Notes under the pieces: model-generated | What the model saw: only the letters and a program-made list of their open reading frames with translations | What the model was told of the DNA's origin: nothing | Database searches by the model: none | Shown: piece after piece, positions 63,201 through 64,000 of the stretch | Position numbering within the stretch: position 1 is the first letter of the stretch | Layout of the letters: each line of letters begins with the position of its first letter | Translations under genes and position numbers: made by a program | NCBI GenBank assembly: GCA_003116975.1 | Contig: BGKB01000136.1 | Location: forward strand, 1 to 64,000 | Reading direction: 5' to 3' | Origin: Aurantiochytrium sp. KH105 | Taxonomy: Eukaryota; Sar; Bigyra; Thraustochytrida; Thraustochytriidae | DNA: 64,000 nt

Positions 63201-63894
63201 CGAGCTTGGGATAGGCGAGCTGACCTTCATGCCGAAGAACTCCGTCAATGTAGACACTGAGGATGGGCCCCACAAGGTAGGGTTGTGAGTGCGCGACCGA
63301 GATGTGGATCCATTGGCGAGGCTGCAGGACGCCAGGCTTGACAGTGAAGGAAGCGCGCTGCCATCCGAGTTCACCGTGCGACCGTGTCCGCACCTCAATG
63401 GTGGATGCCTCGAGATCCACCATGCACCACGAGCCGTAACCGTGTGTGGTGAGGAATCGGTAGAGAACGCGCTGGTGATTCATGTGCTCTTTTGAGGTGG
63501 CTTCTTCGAACCAAAACCAGCCGGAAAAGGTGTAACCTCGAAGAGCGCTTAGCTTGAGCGGGGGCACCGAGAGCGCGTCTTGCGAGTCCATGGAGCAGCA
63601 CAGGTAGGCGTCGGGGAAAACAAAGCTTGTCTCTCCAGCACTGAATTGACCACGACTGCTCGCAGCAAGCATCTGGGCGAGGCCATCGAGCGCTGCGCAG
63701 CGGGCTTTTTCATTCGGTTCCTGTACAACAAATTCCATTAGAGCACCGATGCCTTGGGGCGAGGCCTTGGCGCTCGAGATGCGCAGCGCTGCATCTTCGC
63801 TGGGAATACGGCCGTCTCGCACCTGCTCGAGGACGTTCGCCAGCTCGCACTCGCTCTCTTGCGCGTCCTGTTCTTGTGCAGTGGAGGATGCCAT
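54292..63894 (-). CDS. Giant BEACH/WD40 protein (neurobeachin/LRBA-like) with discoidin-like region, 3,200 aa
   Basis: BEACH proteins are large scaffolds in vesicle trafficking and lysosome-related processes. A single uninterrupted frame starts at the ATG at 63894. Order: a ConA-like/LamG-type domain (~95-235; GYTFSGWFWFEE, WIHISVAHSQPYL); helical armadillo-like and DUF4704-type regions (~430-1320); a discoidin (F5/8C)-like segment (~1340-1500; DGRHDTKWVDV, SGWTLFGRNS, EEYRVVFD, LGELSLFE); disordered acidic stretches (~1860-2100); a PH-BEACH domain (~2180-2390; MYFDPDPPNASKLFLM, WRLRDLDCILMRRFKMRDSAMEIF); a BEACH domain (~2430-2680; DLTQYPVFPWVLSDYESEEL, FHYGSHYSTMAGVVLYFLVR, LPPWAKGSPHRFI); and C-terminal WD40 repeats (~2780-3150; LVSGAADGSLRVWAL). 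The order follows LRBA/neurobeachin. The discoidin segment is unusual. Confidence 0.94.
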   Translation of the reverse strand: MASSTAQEQDAQESECELANVLEQVRDGRIPSEDAALRISSAKASPQGIGALMEFVVQEPNEKARCAALDGLAQMLAASSRGQFSAGETSFVFPDAYLCCSMDSQDALSVPPLKLSALRGYTFSGWFWFEEATSKEHMNHQRVLYRFLTTHGYGSWCMVDLEASTIEVRTRSHGELGWQRASFTVKPGVLQPRQWIHISVAHSQPYLVGPILSVYIDGVLRHEGQLAYPKLEEHATENFIGQGLGGRFARPTLFEGAASSQQALELFVGASRMRVAVPLPRASERTLDRSPRSPSGPENMEVNNNEIYIRRQFSLARAGHLTTEAVAEIRANLLNLVKLAPRALHDASSTSSGANRWRSLGDENADDPVSRHEFQQRLKLHKQHQYEDLIVVFHYDARTCIGGALEDEEMTPNRWKAVRVGGVLETVHVNGRRTLTHDREVFVEPQSLSFAKSLDGVSYGMPSRSMQVYARCLGSASVVFDLDISCSLECAGGVFPLLIALVNLVPLEVKVHAQLLATDGTAPATSSDSHVLVHLVRVLNEALFAREFYREDFSHLHGFALLGWVLHHLPRSYISEDLAEALWDFVLRVGSVDISLRCEGLLYVLFDHQTWGGSPEATQRCWMRRMVEYAQKFPAEARIAVGVQTVLDILAIAEFPRAPPTDGKPPPPVDGLQGNNDNGKEATLDEAPASPRATPRSNMGALSGLEGDFEEDSDDAATERGDDEEDEQGLGAQRPRQQSASPRDELNPDQVAPPWISPACVEDLVKVIRLFFSAPGYAEVEAPKSPGDVRSAASGPGADDEWDSTAVSTSPGPASAEVQAIFNFASRMPTAHATTLLLDTFDYMLLPLLVTSRVWTSTETAIARATYDAIQASGGVDFLLALGSRSYETTIAPAAAVSAAAATLAKEQAGDSPSLKRDHSFKILGRLKNRPPELQASIKPVDSFGSASKTQRGNENPQDNAQGLGPPQVSQATRNGLLCSSNGVPDRTRAAMVLLAGRMVQLEERIDLAATIRERAGGRGDQAARIIEVNKLRRQKQFGIVLRSIMPVTHVASFKLGENEVYKVSREANASVLDAIVSVIMGSAAQWEGVDDFVPHDDTMELAVPDALPVLGGMLAALSKADEETKSIAAREILLKLSLVMKASYAAREQVTSLPRWQTWLIPVMLLQDKSLNHEDDNSADYLLAEVSIDLLCTLMEHETQRPDDSKAEASKLNRVQYGWAAWQGLAESAMRILKEKERSLIADHLQEAKSRTDPGARSLVPEYNSVAELRATEKTSRVLRQTLERVWERLVVRLQAGGLHGDAVRNFTFTIAMSEEILLTGLNLLRLCPLSPGGMIGSSSASTFVCAPQSNTAAPLSCSARCVIDGRHDTKWVDVARTIDDDGASGDDLPTTQSWIQYKYPSFSFQDPKERIARTRHRVVFYSVRSAFDMAELDPSGWTLFGRNSVLMEGEQGGWTVLDRRSEVRFATRYQQINCWVQNTGFFEEYRVVFDPPARRGKVLRQQDGQKAFVKLHLGELSLFECDVDSWHFDLATTRRDEGTETIIDAHLQERALVAAAIQENNGELLRFVRLALQTIKFIRSGSAHGSTPRMNRRQYRQNDESEAKAQVHDMPKRAMIRCLGHFLRNAAVLPLAIIEETISLVRSFLADDLATEVQGNRTLILVLIHCIHNGLCHLQALQNGSLSGSSSSSSSSHSSEDATKLAAAKVDALFALLDSAVSVHSGNLLSDDRQQGHQIEAPESIDAFLQEWSDVWALPVQRALQRELEAEALHRHTSFRVERSSSTAMARRANPVEVAAYGAGRDKRPVGLPRTTRKRLSLLDKSEEERIYTNQIVRVTVRSQAEHQWRKLAERYEIAQIVHRGLDSSPHHRLFRTSPFVEPSLRVRTRLLRNPGGNPHYGAASGVKDRIQRQRAKEAEARSLGDGEEAHEKDDKREAESAENGPENSGLSNESNIAEGEAGAPGQGTDVDTMEETMLKRADTAHEELGIQSSTSWENIGAKLSKQINITDTSLMTRQDDEDDIEGEDGEKEKEAAQQKTTTTSGSKAASAAAAARGGEDLSKNKNQASTSDPNTADSDDAPGPGATEDGSKAPGSKDAHEGSANTSSGGIVLDQRSMVKKVKRPPSVVTSVLQKSAAAQGALEDTGPGGPHEDAGETAGSLATLSPTTPPTTPAPLESQRKLTMEEWVNRSPDPIRGESMEPWPPQHEQIFSASRCSWVRPEFEVPGRLLVTQEAMYFDPDPPNASKLFLMRASDADDEDPQQAKDRELELASIKRCQEELPEHLFEHQLSAWRRFELRKQKQRHRKVWRLRDLDCILMRRFKMRDSAMEIFVQGQANESFFFNFEPRLACTIIENVDGSGLDVREKIIHGGPKERHNVVHHVLSVLPSEVRRRSQRPGEPTRRLVDQYTERWQRREISNFEYLVRLNIFAGRSINDLTQYPVFPWVLSDYESEELNLQDPAVYRDLSKPMGALTEDRLMEARERYHTFDDPNTPKFHYGSHYSTMAGVVLYFLVRTEPFTSLHITMQDGHFDIPDRLFGSVPGTWRMCTTAMSEVKELTPEFYCMPEFLTNHNQFDLGTLQDGTKVGDVELPPWAKGSPHRFITKMRMALESEYVSRNLHHWVDLIFGHKARLPDAVEADNVFYYLTYPGAVDLDSIDDPAMRLATELQVKHFGQCPEQIFTRPHPTRGGPTRPPFPLSVAMSGTFASDRFNADGRNTSCVSSESGAVCAVHLLEGRIMVVHDSGNMCSFVWGRSELANRRDSESTVDEEEYLSESDAPLEGRRRNVSSSGSSRPFIVLPAPEAFETQNEAEKELFCPPVHHLPVTSVRRQLRWAPSAPSTSSMSAKSGATKPAQVVVGRDVVLASRADGRVLAHAGQGIGAVEVYFIDADSGYFRAWSATLFAHTDDVTALALSSGSLVSGAADGSLRVWALRESAGPLNNSVWGVANAPRLSLSGHAAAIDALAVSDHQQVVVSASENMCLVHSIFNGQLLGKCEQASKERPTLVRISDMSGRIVVFAQATRTMYLYSTSRIAAPLAAVQTEGVVRDLVLSRQNLGLRSAELVLSVGEGKSGQEVVARSCDDDLCVKGIFDVWPEEETASPLMTLGLDPTEEALAVGAADGSICVFPLPNFVSSGPDAKIAMVGAMDVNARIQHARNAVMTKIDSARVLATARGVATEAAGVATKIGKGFLSVFGGK

Positions 63895-64000
63895 CCTTTT
63901 CCGAGGGCTTGGTCTTTGTATGGGCAGATCGGGTCGGCTTGGTCGCCAGGAACCTTGCGTTCGTTCCGGGCGGAGCGAAGGGAAGTGGCGGTGGCGGCCG
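63895..64000. other. 5' flank of the BEACH gene (window edge)
   Basis: 106 bp upstream of the BEACH start codon. No element recognised. Confidence 0.4.

Overview
This is nuclear DNA from a GC-rich, intron-poor unicellular eukaryote. Long uninterrupted reading frames predominate: 3,200 codons for a BEACH protein, 1,543 for a SUMO protease and 1,319 for a cation-chloride cotransporter. The few introns I can reconstruct have GT-AG ends (GTAAGT, GTACGT, and less certainly GTGAGT). Gene content (heterotrimeric G-alpha, NFD4/nodulin-like MFS transporter, Fic protein, Sua5, puromycin-sensitive aminopeptidase) together with this gene style fits a stramenopile protist, most likely a thraustochytrid/labyrinthulomycete. 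That assignment is inference; the sequence shows only that it is eukaryotic.

Layout. 0-1.9 kb: a possible gene start at the left edge, a small cysteine-rich membrane-protein ORF and a CGTG microsatellite. 1.9-8.3 kb: an armadillo-repeat protein whose 3' end is tandemly duplicated, then an MFS transporter. 8.8-18.2 kb: two minus-strand membrane or lipid-associated genes (SLC12 cotransporter; two-TM/C2/PH-like protein) separated by 2.8 kb of GC-rich simple sequence. 18.7-22.2 kb: a tail-anchored acidic protein and, convergent to it, a G-alpha subunit. 22.2-26.5 kb: 4.4 kb of repeat-rich spacer. 26.5-36.1 kb: a three-exon small conserved-looking gene, a SENP6/7-like SUMO protease, and two tandem ABHD1/3-type hydrolases, the second interrupted by a single assembly 'n'. 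36.4-45 kb: a region with visibly different composition holding remnants of two DNA transposons and unrecognised broken ORFs, with an intact Fic-domain gene inside it. 46.5-53.8 kb: M1 aminopeptidase (tiny first exon), Sua5 and an intron-split HMG-box gene. 54.3-63.9 kb: a giant BEACH/WD40 protein that also carries a discoidin-like region.

The genes do not form an operon-like unit. They are housekeeping and signalling genes placed singly, in convergent or divergent pairs, with 5' flanks unusually rich in tetranucleotide arrays. Functional themes are protein modification (SUMO protease, Fic, aminopeptidase), membrane transport and trafficking (SLC12, MFS, BEACH, C2 protein), G-protein signalling and translation fidelity (Sua5). 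The most noteworthy points are the split SUMO protease with several SUMO-interacting motifs, the Fic protein with an altered catalytic motif, the potentially myristoylated aminopeptidase, the BEACH-discoidin combination, the stop-codon-spanning duplication, and the probable misassembly in the second hydrolase. I found no evidence for a clearly new multi-gene system.
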